Below, one piece after another: positions 1-5,796 of a stretch of DNA of 7,954 bases; position 1 is the stretch's first letter, and the number at the start of each line of letters is the position of its first letter. The position numbers were made by a program, and so were the translations under genes. The DNA comes from an uncultured Prevotella sp. (lineage in GTDB: Bacteria > Bacteroidota > Bacteroidia > Bacteroidales > Bacteroidaceae): assembly GCA_900550635.1 (NCBI GenBank), contig URSZ01000115.1:1-7954 (forward strand), written 5' to 3'. The notes beneath the pieces are model-generated. The model did no database searches and was not told the DNA's origin. It saw nothing but the letters and a program-made list of their open reading frames with translations.

Positions 1-1291
1 TGTCGATTTGCCCAATCTCCCAGAGCGGAATATTGACGAGCGTGCCTTCGTCTCTATATGCCGCTAACGATGTTCTCACGCAGCGCTCGAGCTTGAACTT
101 CTCGCAGGCAATCCTCAGGCTCTTTGCTTTGAGATTCTCTGCCGCCTTGACCTCGAGCGGAAGCACGGTCCCCGCATGGTCGACGGCAAAGTCAGTCTCT
201 GCATTGCCGGAGGAGGATGACCAATACGCGGGAGTATTGCCTTGGAGCAAAAGCTCCTGTGCGACGTATTGCTCGGTCAGCGAGCCTTTGAACTCCGTAA
301 AAACAGCGGGCCCGTTCAGAACAATGGCTGGCGTGAGGCCGGAGAGTGCTCCGAGGATGCCGGTGTCGATGCAGAACAGCTTGAAGCCTGAGAGATCCTC
401 GTAGCTTGTGAGCGGTGCTCTTAGGGCGGAAACACGTGGTACCTTATGAACGATTCCATAGTCCATGAGCCACTGGAGGCTTTCCTCAAAATCGCGTGCG
501 CGCGCCCCGGGACGAAGCGCGCCGTAGACGAACTTCTTGTTTTCCTTTGCGAGCTGGCCGGGAAGGGATTTCCAAACCAGCCTCATGCGCTCGACGATGC
601 GGGCTGGCGCATGCTTGCCAAAATCGGATTCATAAGCTTCGATGATTTGCTGCTGAAGCCTGCGGGCCTCGATGAAATCGTGGGAGGCGGCGAAAGCGGA
701 GACAACTTCTGGCATGCCACCGACAACGAGGTATTCCTTGAGCAGGCGCTCGAGCTTTTCGGAAACGTTTGTCAGCAGGTCCATGTCTGCGGCAAGGATG
801 GCATCTGCGAGCGGATCGCCATCGACGGCACGAACGAACTCGACAAACCCCATGGGGCGCATGGTAAGCTGGTCGATCTTGCCGACGGGGAACGACTCGT
901 TTTCGCGTCGGAGCGCGAGCCCCATATAGGAGCCGGCTGCCATGATATGGTATTCCGGCGCCAGCTCGTTGAAGTATTTGAGCGAGGTGATGCCACGCGG
1001 TGCCTCTTGGATTTCGTCGAAGATGATGAGCGTGTCTGTCGGCGTTATGGTCTGGCCGTGCAGGAGCTCTATCTGGGAGATGATGCGTTTGGGGTCAAGG
1101 CTTCCGTCGAACAGCGAACGTGCGCCCGGTTCGAGCATAAAGTCAAAACGGATGACGTTTTGATACTGCTGGCCTGCGAATTCGTTGAGAAGCCAGGTTT
1201 TTCCCGTCTGGCGGGCCCCCTTAAGCAGGAGGGGCTTGCGGTTTGCCCTAGATTTCCAAGCGATGAGTTCGTCCATTAGCTGTCGCTGCAT
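1..1291 (-). CDS. ATP-binding protein, AAA ATPase with C-terminal DUF4143 nuclease-like domain (3' end outside window)
   Basis: Reading the minus strand from the ATG at 1291 gives 430 codons without a stop, so the gene continues past the left edge. Visible motifs: Walker A GARQTGKT (residues 25-32), Walker B LIIFDEIQ (88-95), a sensor-like AAGSYMG (118-124), and the VVGGMPEVV signature (189-197) common in this family. The DUF4143 part follows (about 280-425), with a possible PD-(D/E)xK-like set: E340, D367 in ETDFAVD, and E380/K382 in LEVKA. The family is abundant and poorly understood; members are often called predicted ATPases and no substrate is established. The start is well supported by AGGGGGC about 5 bases upstream, unlike the Shine-Dalgarno-poor genes further right. 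Ile codons are 19 ATC, 4 ATT and 2 ATA, the reverse of ribD in this window. I infer an actinobacterial origin. The family call is firm; the biological role is unknown. Confidence 0.9.
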   Translation of the reverse strand, partial: MQRQLMDELIAWKSRANRKPLLLKGARQTGKTWLLNEFAGQQYQNVIRFDFMLEPGARSLFDGSLDPKRIISQIELLHGQTITPTDTLIIFDEIQEAPRGITSLKYFNELAPEYHIMAAGSYMGLALRRENESFPVGKIDQLTMRPMGFVEFVRAVDGDPLADAILAADMDLLTNVSEKLERLLKEYLVVGGMPEVVSAFAASHDFIEARRLQQQIIEAYESDFGKHAPARIVERMRLVWKSLPGQLAKENKKFVYGALRPGARARDFEESLQWLMDYGIVHKVPRVSALRAPLTSYEDLSGFKLFCIDTGILGALSGLTPAIVLNGPAVFTEFKGSLTEQYVAQELLLQGNTPAYWSSSSGNAETDFAVDHAGTVLPLEVKAAENLKAKSLRIACEKFKLERCVRTSLAAYRDEGTLVNIPLWEIGQID

Positions 1292-1314
1292 ACTGCCCCC
1301 TAACGATCATGGTT

Positions 1315-1345
1315 AGTATAAGACCGTCTTGGTCTTTCCATCGAA
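1315..1345 (-). promoter_or_regulatory. Predicted sigma70-like promoter of the ATPase gene
   Basis: On the minus strand TATACT (1315-1320) is a good -10 box, placing transcription start near 1308 and giving a leader of about 17 bases to the ATG at 1291. The -35 region (about 1338-1345) is a poor match to TTGACA and lies inside the nearest copy of the 33-bp repeat. The spacer holds a 5-bp inverted repeat, AGACC/GGTCT, at 1321-1335. This overlap suggests that a protein bound to the repeats could control the promoter, but that is inference. Confidence 0.45.
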
Positions 1346-1426
1346 AAATGTGGGAGTAAACCACGTTTTTCCATCGAATAATGTGGGAGGTAACCACGTT
1401 TTTCCATCGAATAATGTGGTGGTTTA
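1328..1426. repeat. Three tandem copies of a 33-bp repeat upstream of the ATPase gene
   Basis: The plus-strand core TTTCCATCGAATAATGTGG recurs at 1335, 1368 and 1401, exactly 33 bases apart. The copy nearest the gene has AAAATG in place of ATAATG and has lost the leading CCAC. The two outer copies (1361-1393 and 1394-1426) are nearly identical, and both have CCAC at the left and GTGG at the right of the core, forming an imperfect 9-bp inverted half-site (CCACRTTWT). Three copies are too few and too closely spaced for a CRISPR array. The position just upstream of the -10 box fits a multi-copy operator. A peptide repeat seen in the overlapping minus frame is a by-product of the period being a multiple of three. 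Confidence 0.85.
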
Positions 1427-1428
1427 GG

Positions 1429-1470
1429 TCGGCACCTGGGGACGTTCCTTCTCTGCCGGCAGTTTGGAAC
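1429..1470. repeat. REP-like short palindromic element (possible)
   Basis: The stretch GGCACCTGGGGACGTTCCTT (1431-1450) is followed by the perfect palindrome TGCCGGCA (1454-1461), and GTTCC (1444-1448) pairs with GGAAC (1466-1470) around it. From memory, very similar sequences built around TGGGGACGTTCCTT recur between genes in gut Coriobacteriia and look like REP elements mobilised by RAYT-type transposases. Only one copy is present here, so the repetitive nature cannot be shown from this window. Confidence 0.4.
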
Positions 1471-1510
1471 ACTCCTTGTTTTGGTGCAAATTAGCTACCC
1501 TTGCATCAGA

Positions 1511-1549
1511 AAACGGCGCCCGTCGGCGATATTTCCGGCGGGCGCCGTT
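1511..1549 (-). terminator. Rho-independent terminator downstream of the comF reading frame
   Basis: Perfect 11-bp arms at 1512-1522 and 1539-1549 (AACGGCGCCCG and its complement) extend by three more pairs and one G-T wobble to an 8-base loop. Read on the minus strand the hairpin runs into GCCGTTTTCT, a short U-tract, so it would end leftward transcripts from the gene that stops at 1604. It lies on the foreign-looking side of the proposed joint and so probably belongs to the gene whose 3' end is preserved there. Confidence 0.75.
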
Positions 1550-1603
1550 GTCGTGTGGGCGGTTATGTCGTGCGGGCTGCGGTTGAACGCCCGGTCCTGC
1601 GCT

Positions 1604-2371
1604 CTATAGCGAGTCGATAAAGCGCTGTTGGGCGGCGCGGCCGGCTTCGTCCCACTTAAAGACGCCGGCGTTGTCGAGCACGTGGCCAAACACCACGCCG
1701 ACCTCCTCGTGCAGGATATCGATGGCGTTGTCGGCCGTAAGCTCGTCGGCGCATGCGGTAAGCGTTGCGCCCGTCGTCACAACGTCGTCCACAAGCAGTA
1801 TGTGCCTGCCGCGAATGCGTTCAACGGCAGCGGCGCGGAAAATGCCGGTTACGTTGTCAATGCGCTCCGTGCGAGTGCGGTGGGTTTGCGAAGGGTTGTC
1901 CACCGTGCGGCGCAGCAGTCTCGTGTTGACGGGAATGCCCGTCACGGCACTTATTCCCCGCGCCAGCATGAGGCTTTGGTTGTAGCCGCGGCGGCGTATC
2001 CTGCGCCGCGAGAGCGGTACGGGCACTATCACGTCCATGCCGCCGAAGAAATCCGTGCCGGCCAGCTCGGCAGCCATGCGGCGGCCCATCTCGATTCCTA
2101 TCTCGCTGTGCCCATAATACTTGAGCCAGAACACCACGTTGCGCGAGTCGGTGTCGCGGCGGTAAAACATATAGGCCGACGCCCTGCCCAAGGGGAATTT
2201 TCCCCAGAACATGCGTTCCACGGGGTTCGACAGCGCTCCGCGGAAGCCGGTGTAGGGCAAACCGAAGGTGCATGCGGCGCATACGGCCTTTTCCTCGGTG
2301 AGCAAACGGCTTCCGCACACGGCGCAGCGGCGCGGAAACAGCAAATCCAGCAGTTCGGAAACGATTTTCAA
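1604..2371 (-). CDS. comF: ComF family phosphoribosyltransferase-like protein with an anomalous C-terminal tail (probable chimera)
   Basis: Residues 1-212 are a normal ComF-type protein. A four-Cys zinc-binding head (C16, C19, C31, C34) is followed by VIVPVPLSRRRIRRRGYNQS (114-133), the SQTHRTRTERIDNV signature (161-174), and the PRPP loop LLVDDVVTTGATL (192-204). Family members resemble type I phosphoribosyltransferases and are linked to DNA uptake in competent bacteria; in Bacteroidota the role is not established. The start is a TTG at 2371 that overlaps the recX stop (TTGA), giving probable translational coupling. After about residue 212 the usual short hydrophobic strand ending ComF proteins is missing. 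Instead come 43 residues including EEVGVVFGHVLDNAGVFKW, which I do not recognise. All three Ile codons in the tail are ATC, against 2 of 11 in the body. The tail is most likely the 3' end of an unrelated gene joined in frame. Confidence 0.8.
   Translation of the reverse strand: MKIVSELLDLLFPRRCAVCGSRLLTEEKAVCAACTFGLPYTGFRGALSNPVERMFWGKFPLGRASAYMFYRRDTDSRNVVFWLKYYGHSEIGIEMGRRMAAELAGTDFFGGMDVIVPVPLSRRRIRRRGYNQSLMLARGISAVTGIPVNTRLLRRTVDNPSQTHRTRTERIDNVTGIFRAAAVERIRGRHILLVDDVVTTGATLTACADELTADNAIDILHEEVGVVFGHVLDNAGVFKWDEAGRAAQQRFIDSL
1725..1745. other. Proposed joint between foreign-looking and Bacteroidales DNA
   Basis: The comF frame stops resembling its family at about residue 212, which maps near 1736. 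To the right are ATA-rich, Shine-Dalgarno-poor Bacteroidales genes. To the left are ATC-rich coding sequence, a gene with a strong ribosome binding site, and REP-like spacer DNA. No transposase, integrase, attachment site or target duplication is visible at the joint. The exact base cannot be fixed without the parental sequences. A chimeric metagenomic assembly is the simplest explanation; real recombination is the alternative. Confidence 0.6.
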
Positions 2372-2850
2372 AGCCCGGCGTTCTCGTTTAGGCAGTCCTT
2401 TATCACGTCAATCTCGAAGCCGCGCCCCAGGGCAAAGCGTATGAGTTTCTGGTAACGCTCGTAGTCGCTTGCCGCGCTGACGGTGCGGCTTTTCTCGCGC
2501 AGCATGGCGGCGAGCACTTCGCGGTATTCGTTGTCATCCACGGCGGCGAGGGCCTCGTCGGCCGGTGCGCCGTCTATTCCTTTCATTCGCAGGGCCATGC
2601 GTATCTTTGTCCGGCCCCAGCGGTTGAAACGCCATTTGTCCTCAACGAAAGCGCGGCAAAAACGTTCGTCGTCCACGAAACCCTCTGCCCGCAGGCGTTC
2701 CACAATCCTTTCGGCGGCAGCGTCGTCCTGCTCCCATTCGGCAAGTTTGCGCCTTACGTCGGCCTCGCACTGCTCGCTCTTGGCGCAGCGCGAGGATATG
2801 CGTTCGAGCGCCTGCCTTTCGTTCATTTTTACAAGCGGTTTTCTCATCAT
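2368..2850 (-). CDS. recX: Regulatory protein RecX
   Basis: RecX binds RecA filaments and modulates, usually inhibits, recombination and the SOS response. The protein of about 160 residues is a normal length for the family, which is built of repeated three-helix units. An N-terminal stretch resembles RecX helix 1 (RQALERISSRCAKSEQCEAD), followed by VRRKLAEWEQDD. A central unit, EGFVDDERFCRAFVEDKWRF then GRTKIRMALRMKGI, is the most diagnostic part: F.DDERF.RAFV, then G..KIR..L..KGI. Several starts are possible: GTG at 2853, ATG at 2850, ATG at 2847 and ATG at 2826 (MNERQAL). I chose 2850, four bases after the prmC stop; 2826 fits the usual family start equally well. The stop overlaps the TTG of comF. 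Position between prmC and comF suggests one transcript. Confidence 0.9.
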   Translation of the reverse strand: MMRKPLVKMNERQALERISSRCAKSEQCEADVRRKLAEWEQDDAAAERIVERLRAEGFVDDERFCRAFVEDKWRFNRWGRTKIRMALRMKGIDGAPADEALAAVDDNEYREVLAAMLREKSRTVSAASDYERYQKLIRFALGRGFEIDVIKDCLNENAGL

Positions 2851-2854
2851 CACG

Positions 2855-3724
2855 TCATTTTGCCTTTATCATGCGCGGGTTGCCCGCTGAATCCTTCCGC
2901 AGTTCCACCGACGCAAAGCCCGCGGCGGAGAACACATCCGCCGTCTCGCGGCCGAAACGCCTGTTTATCTCCACATATACTGCCCCGCCGGGCGCAAGGT
3001 GTGCGGCGGCAAAGCGCGCTATCGCCCGGTAGAACACCAGCGGGTCGGTATCGTCCACGAAGAGTGCTTCGTGCGGCTCGTAGTCGAGCACATTGCGGTG
3101 CATTCCTGCGCGTTCAGAGCGGCACACGTATGGGGGATTGCTCATTATAACGTCGAAATTTCCGGCTATGTCTGCTCCGGGCGACAGTATGTCGCACACG
3201 GCAAACTCCACCTGCACGCCGTTGCGGGCGGCATTGCGCCGCGCCACGCCGAGGGCCTTTTCGCTTATGTCTACGGCCGTTACCTGTGCCCCGGCAAGGC
3301 GGACGGCCATGGTTACGGCAATGCAGCCGCTGCCCGTGCCTATGTCGAGCACGCGCATGTGCCTGTTTCCCTTTCCCGTGCGGGTAGAAAAGTCGCCCGC
3401 CGCCCATTCCACGAGTTCCAGCGTCTCGGGGCGGGGGATGAGTACGCCGGGCGACACTTCGAACGTCAGGCCGCCGAACTGGGCCGTGCCTGCAACATAC
3501 TGCACCGGCTCGCCTTTTTCAAGCCTGTCGGCCATACTGTGCAGGCGTTCAAGCTCGTGTGGCGAAAATTCCCTAACTTTGCCTGCGTAGACATCGGCAA
3601 GCGTAATGCCGAATGCGTCTTCGAGTAACACACGCGCCACGGCGCGCGCCTCGCCCGGAGGATACACACCCGCAAGGCGGGAAACAAGCTGCGTATAAGG
3701 GTTCAGCATATCCGTATGTAGCAT
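2855..3724 (-). CDS. prmC: Peptide chain release factor N5-glutamine methyltransferase PrmC (HemK)
   Basis: PrmC uses S-adenosylmethionine to methylate the Gln of the GGQ motif in release factors RF1 and RF2 in the cytoplasm, which raises peptide release efficiency. The 289-residue frame has a helical N-terminal release-factor-binding domain (about 1-90, with EPVQYVAG at 72-79), the LIPRPET linker motif (95-101), the SAM-binding motif VLDIGTGSGCIAV (125-137), an acidic ribose-binding position in VDIS (151-154), and the catalytic NPPY (196-199), which binds the substrate glutamine. Length matches the family. The ATG at 3724 gives MLHTDMLNPYTQ; the in-frame ATG at 3709 (MLNPYTQ) is closer to the usual start and is a real alternative. 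It is first in the prmC-recX-comF operon and divergent from ribD, an arrangement I recall from other Bacteroidales. Confidence 0.95.
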   Translation of the reverse strand: MLHTDMLNPYTQLVSRLAGVYPPGEARAVARVLLEDAFGITLADVYAGKVREFSPHELERLHSMADRLEKGEPVQYVAGTAQFGGLTFEVSPGVLIPRPETLELVEWAAGDFSTRTGKGNRHMRVLDIGTGSGCIAVTMAVRLAGAQVTAVDISEKALGVARRNAARNGVQVEFAVCDILSPGADIAGNFDVIMSNPPYVCRSERAGMHRNVLDYEPHEALFVDDTDPLVFYRAIARFAAAHLAPGGAVYVEINRRFGRETADVFSAAGFASVELRKDSAGNPRMIKAK

Positions 3725-3743
3725 ATTAAACTAAACATCAGAA

Positions 3744-3757
3744 CAAAAATACATTTT
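3744..3757. promoter_or_regulatory. Possible overlapping divergent promoter elements for prmC and ribD
   Basis: The 45-base prmC-ribD spacer is AT-rich. On the minus strand TATTTTTG (3744-3751) matches the Bacteroidota -7 element TAnnTTTG exactly and would serve prmC. On the plus strand TACATTTT (3750-3757) matches it with one mismatch and could serve ribD. Neither has a clear TTTG -33 box at the expected distance, so the call is tentative. Overlapping elements would make the two transcripts compete. Confidence 0.35.
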
Positions 3758-3769
3758 TAACGCCACACG

Positions 3770-4816
3770 ATGAACAGCAATACAGATGAAAAATACATGC
3801 GCCGCTGCCTGCAGCTGGCTGCCAACGGCCGGTTCGGGGCGCCGCCCAATCCTATGGTGGGCGCGGTAGTTGTGTGCGACGGCCGTATAATAGGCGAGGG
3901 CTACCACATGCACTGCGGCGGGCCCCATGCCGAAGTGAACGCCATTGCTTCGGTAAAGGACCAGAGCCTGCTGCCGCGCTCCACGGTTTACGTGAGTCTT
4001 GAGCCATGCGCCCACTACGGCAAGACGCCGCCTTGTGCCGACATGCTCGTGAGCAAGCACGTAAAGCGCGTGGTGGTGGGATGTGCCGACCCCTTTGCCG
4101 CAGTAAGCGGGCGGGGCATAGCGCGGCTGCGCGACGCCGGCATAGAAGTGACCGTTGGCGTGCTCGAACAGGAATGCCGCATGCTCAACTGCCGCTTCAT
4201 CACCTATCATTCCAGGAAGCGTCCCTACGTAATATTGAAATGGGCGCAGAGTGCCGACGGGTACATTGCACCGGGCGGCGAAGCCAGGCGCGCATTCATA
4301 TCCACGCCTCTGACACAGATGTGCTCGCACCGCCTGCGCACGGAAAACGACGCGATACTCGTGGGCTGGCACACCGCCGAATGCGACAACCCGAGCCTTA
4401 CGGCGAGGGCGTGGCACGGAAAGAACCCGCTGCGCATAGTGCTCGACAGGAACGCCACGCTGCCAGCAACGCTCAACCTGTTCGACGGCAATGCCGCAAC
4501 GCTCGCCGTAACCGCACATCCCTATCCCGACGGCCGCCCAGCCACGGAATACCTTCACCCCGACTACGGGCGCGACATAATACCGCAGCTCATGGACGCG
4601 CTCTATGCGCGCGGCATACAGTCGCTCGTCGTTGAAGGCGGACGCATGGTGCTCCAGAGCTTCATGGACCGTGATGTGTGGGACGAGATAGTAATAGAAC
4701 AGGGCAGTTGCCTTTTCGGCGGCGGCACGGAAGCGCCGCACGCACCGCAGCACGCCTGCTGGCAGGACGTGACGCGGTGGGGAGTGCCTTTCCGCATTGC
4801 GCGCAAGCAGGTGTGA
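3770..4816 (+). CDS. ribD: Bifunctional riboflavin biosynthesis protein RibD (deaminase/reductase)
   Basis: RibD performs the second and third steps of the GTP branch of riboflavin synthesis: hydrolytic deamination of diaminohydroxyphosphoribosylaminopyrimidine, then NADPH-dependent reduction of the ribose to a ribityl chain. The 348 residues contain both domains. The N-terminal cytidine-deaminase-like domain (1-145) has HAEVNAI (53-59; zinc ligand H53, catalytic E55) and the zinc cysteines C80 and C89 in EPCAHYGKTPPC. The C-terminal DHFR-like reductase domain (about 152-348) has ILKWAQSADGYIA (155-167), SHRLRTENDAILVG (186-199), DNPSLT (206-211) and VVEGG (287-291). Length is typical of Bacteroidota RibD. 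The ATG at 3770 has no Shine-Dalgarno sequence, which is normal for this phylum. Ile codons are 13 ATA, 3 ATT and 1 ATC. It is transcribed alone, and no FMN riboswitch is seen in the 45-base leader region. Confidence 0.96.
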   Translation: MNSNTDEKYMRRCLQLAANGRFGAPPNPMVGAVVVCDGRIIGEGYHMHCGGPHAEVNAIASVKDQSLLPRSTVYVSLEPCAHYGKTPPCADMLVSKHVKRVVVGCADPFAAVSGRGIARLRDAGIEVTVGVLEQECRMLNCRFITYHSRKRPYVILKWAQSADGYIAPGGEARRAFISTPLTQMCSHRLRTENDAILVGWHTAECDNPSLTARAWHGKNPLRIVLDRNATLPATLNLFDGNAATLAVTAHPYPDGRPATEYLHPDYGRDIIPQLMDALYARGIQSLVVEGGRMVLQSFMDRDVWDEIVIEQGSCLFGGGTEAPHAPQHACWQDVTRWGVPFRIARKQV

Positions 4817-5270
4817 AGCACGCCGCACATACCGTCGCATGCCGCGCCGCGCAAGCCTTGCAGGCGCACCCGCGAGTGCGGCTCGTGCAACCGCATATAC
4901 GCGGCGCAGGTGGTGCAACGCCCTGTGCCGCGAACGGTGTCTGCGTTTTGTCCGCATTTTCGGGGCATGTTTCAATGTAGTTTTCAGGGGGCAAAAAATA
5001 TGTCTGAGATATTTTAAAATAGGTCAGACATATTTTGAAATATGTGCCTTGTATTTTTTCTTTGCTCCCATGTGGGGTAAACGCACTGAAAACCAGTTTT
5101 CAATTTTCCGCACCCAGGAACGCCCTTTTTCTGCCCCGGTTTTCCGTCGCGCGATGTCCGTTTACGCACACGCGCTGTGTTTTCCCCTGTCCTTATAAGG
5201 GGCTATGCGGCGACTTGTCCCGGTTACGTTAAAACATACACCGGGGCACATAAAAAACAAGCCGGCATAT
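4817..5270. other. Long intergenic region without a recognisable gene
   Basis: About 450 bases separate the ribD stop from the next promoter. The first ~125 bases are GC-rich and low in complexity (many GCGC, GCAC and CGCA steps). The middle is AT-rich and holds the 21-bp-periodic dyad repeat. The rest has T-rich tracts and a short CCTTATAAGG palindrome. Frames of 65-130 codons cross it on both strands, but none has a motif, a family resemblance or a promoter. A frame on the minus strand at 4662-4994 is Cys-rich but overlaps the end of ribD by 155 bases and looks like a composition artefact. No clear ribD terminator with a T-tract is seen. Confidence 0.6.
4995..5060. repeat. AT-rich dyad and 21-bp tandem repeat
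   Basis: Perfect 13-bp inverted arms AAAATATGTCTGA (4995-5007) and TCAGACATATTTT (5024-5036) flank a loop that itself contains the 12-bp palindrome TATTTTAAAATA (5010-5021). The same stretch also reads as direct repeats starting at 4998, 5019 and 5040, a constant 21-base period. The first two units agree at most positions; the third is decayed. A 21-base period is two DNA helical turns, as expected for proteins binding on one face. It lacks the GC-rich stem of a normal terminator. Candidate roles are a regulator site, a decayed small mobile repeat or a weak ribD terminator. Confidence 0.75.
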
Positions 5271-5301
5271 TTTGTACTGCGCACGTGTTTTGTTATCTTT
5301 G
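5271..5301 (+). promoter_or_regulatory. Bacteroidota-type promoter of the DUF5606 gene
   Basis: TTTG (5271-5274), a 19-base gap and TATCTTTG (5294-5301) match the major sigma factor consensus of Bacteroidota (TTTG, N19-21, TAnnTTTG) at every defined position. Transcription would begin near 5308, giving a leader of about 19 bases to the ATG at 5327. It is the clearest promoter in the window and independent evidence for the phylum. Confidence 0.85.
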
Positions 5302-5326
5302 CCCGCGTTTGAAAACATTATACATA

Positions 5327-5773
5327 ATGCAGAATCACATACTTTCCATCACCGGCCGGCCGGGACTTTACAAGCTCCTGAAACAGGGACGCGGAATGCT
5401 TATAGTAGAATCGGTAGACAACGAGCACCGCCGCATGCCGGTGGGCGAACGCGACAAGGTTGTATCGCTCAACGACATTTCTATCTATACCGACGAAGAC
5501 GACAAACCATTAATGGAGGTTTTCGAGGCCATAAAGGCCAAGGAAAACGGAGAACCCGTAAAGTTCAACCCCAAGAAAGCCCCGGCAAACGAGCTGCACG
5601 AATACTTTGCTTCGGTATTGCCGAGCTACGACCGCGACCGTGTGTTCGACAACGACTTGCGCAAGCTCTTTACATGGTACAACATTCTCGTTGGAAACGG
5701 TATCACCGATTTCGTGGACGAAGAAGAGAAGCCGGCAGAACCCGCTGACGCGGAAAACGGCGAACAGAAATAA
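5327..5773 (+). CDS. DUF5606 family protein
   Basis: This 148-residue soluble, acidic protein matches a small conserved Bacteroidota family from memory. The N-terminal part (about 4-50; ILSITGRPGLYKLLKQGRG, then VESVDNEHRRMPV) is the DUF5606 domain, probably a small beta-barrel-like fold. The rest (about 55-128), with FNPKKAPANELHEYFASVLP and FDNDLRKLFTWYNIL, is the second conserved domain, which I recall as DUF6852. The last ~18 residues are a low-complexity Glu/Pro/Ala tail. There is no signal peptide or membrane segment. I chose the ATG at 5327 because the family begins a few residues before ILSITG and a strong promoter lies just upstream; the upstream in-frame extension from 5177 is not family-like and crosses the promoter. 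Function is unknown. The gene stands alone between its promoter and a strong hairpin terminator. Confidence 0.88.
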   Translation: MQNHILSITGRPGLYKLLKQGRGMLIVESVDNEHRRMPVGERDKVVSLNDISIYTDEDDKPLMEVFEAIKAKENGEPVKFNPKKAPANELHEYFASVLPSYDRDRVFDNDLRKLFTWYNILVGNGITDFVDEEEKPAEPADAENGEQK

Positions 5774-5796
5774 TCCGGCTGCCTTATAGAAAACAA

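Noticed and set aside
446..1279. A 277-codon plus-strand frame opposite the ATPase gene
   Set aside because: The minus strand here encodes Walker A, Walker B and DUF4143 motifs in one uninterrupted frame; the plus frame has no recognisable motif.
1328..1426. Short CRISPR array
   Set aside because: The repeats are contiguous 33-bp units of which most positions are shared. There are no variable spacers of normal length, only three copies, and no cas gene.
1..1430. Toxin-antitoxin or phage-defence module built around the ATPase
   Set aside because: Only one gene is present on this side of the joint, with no partner gene visible in the window, so a system cannot be claimed.
1248..1472. A 74-codon minus frame with a repeated HIIRWKNVV peptide
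   Set aside because: The peptide repeat is produced by the 33-bp DNA repeat (a multiple of three). The frame runs through the ATPase promoter and ribosome binding site and overlaps its start.
1628..2455. A 275-codon plus-strand frame opposite comF
   Set aside because: It is the shadow of comF and the end of recX, which carry clear family motifs on the minus strand.
3731..4975. A 414-codon open frame on the minus strand covering all of ribD
   Set aside because: It lies opposite a gene with complete RibD motifs. Its translation is Arg/His/Ala-rich without any domain, and such frames arise from the codon bias of the real gene.
4662..4994. Cys-rich 110-codon minus frame resembling a zinc-binding protein
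   Set aside because: It overlaps the ribD 3' end by 155 bases. The CxxC pairs come from GC-rich repeated GCA/GCG steps, and no promoter or homologue is apparent.
5177..5326. N-terminal extension of the DUF5606 protein by 50 residues
   Set aside because: The extension would span the strong promoter at 5271-5301 and does not resemble the family; the ATG at 5327 fits both the promoter and the family start.
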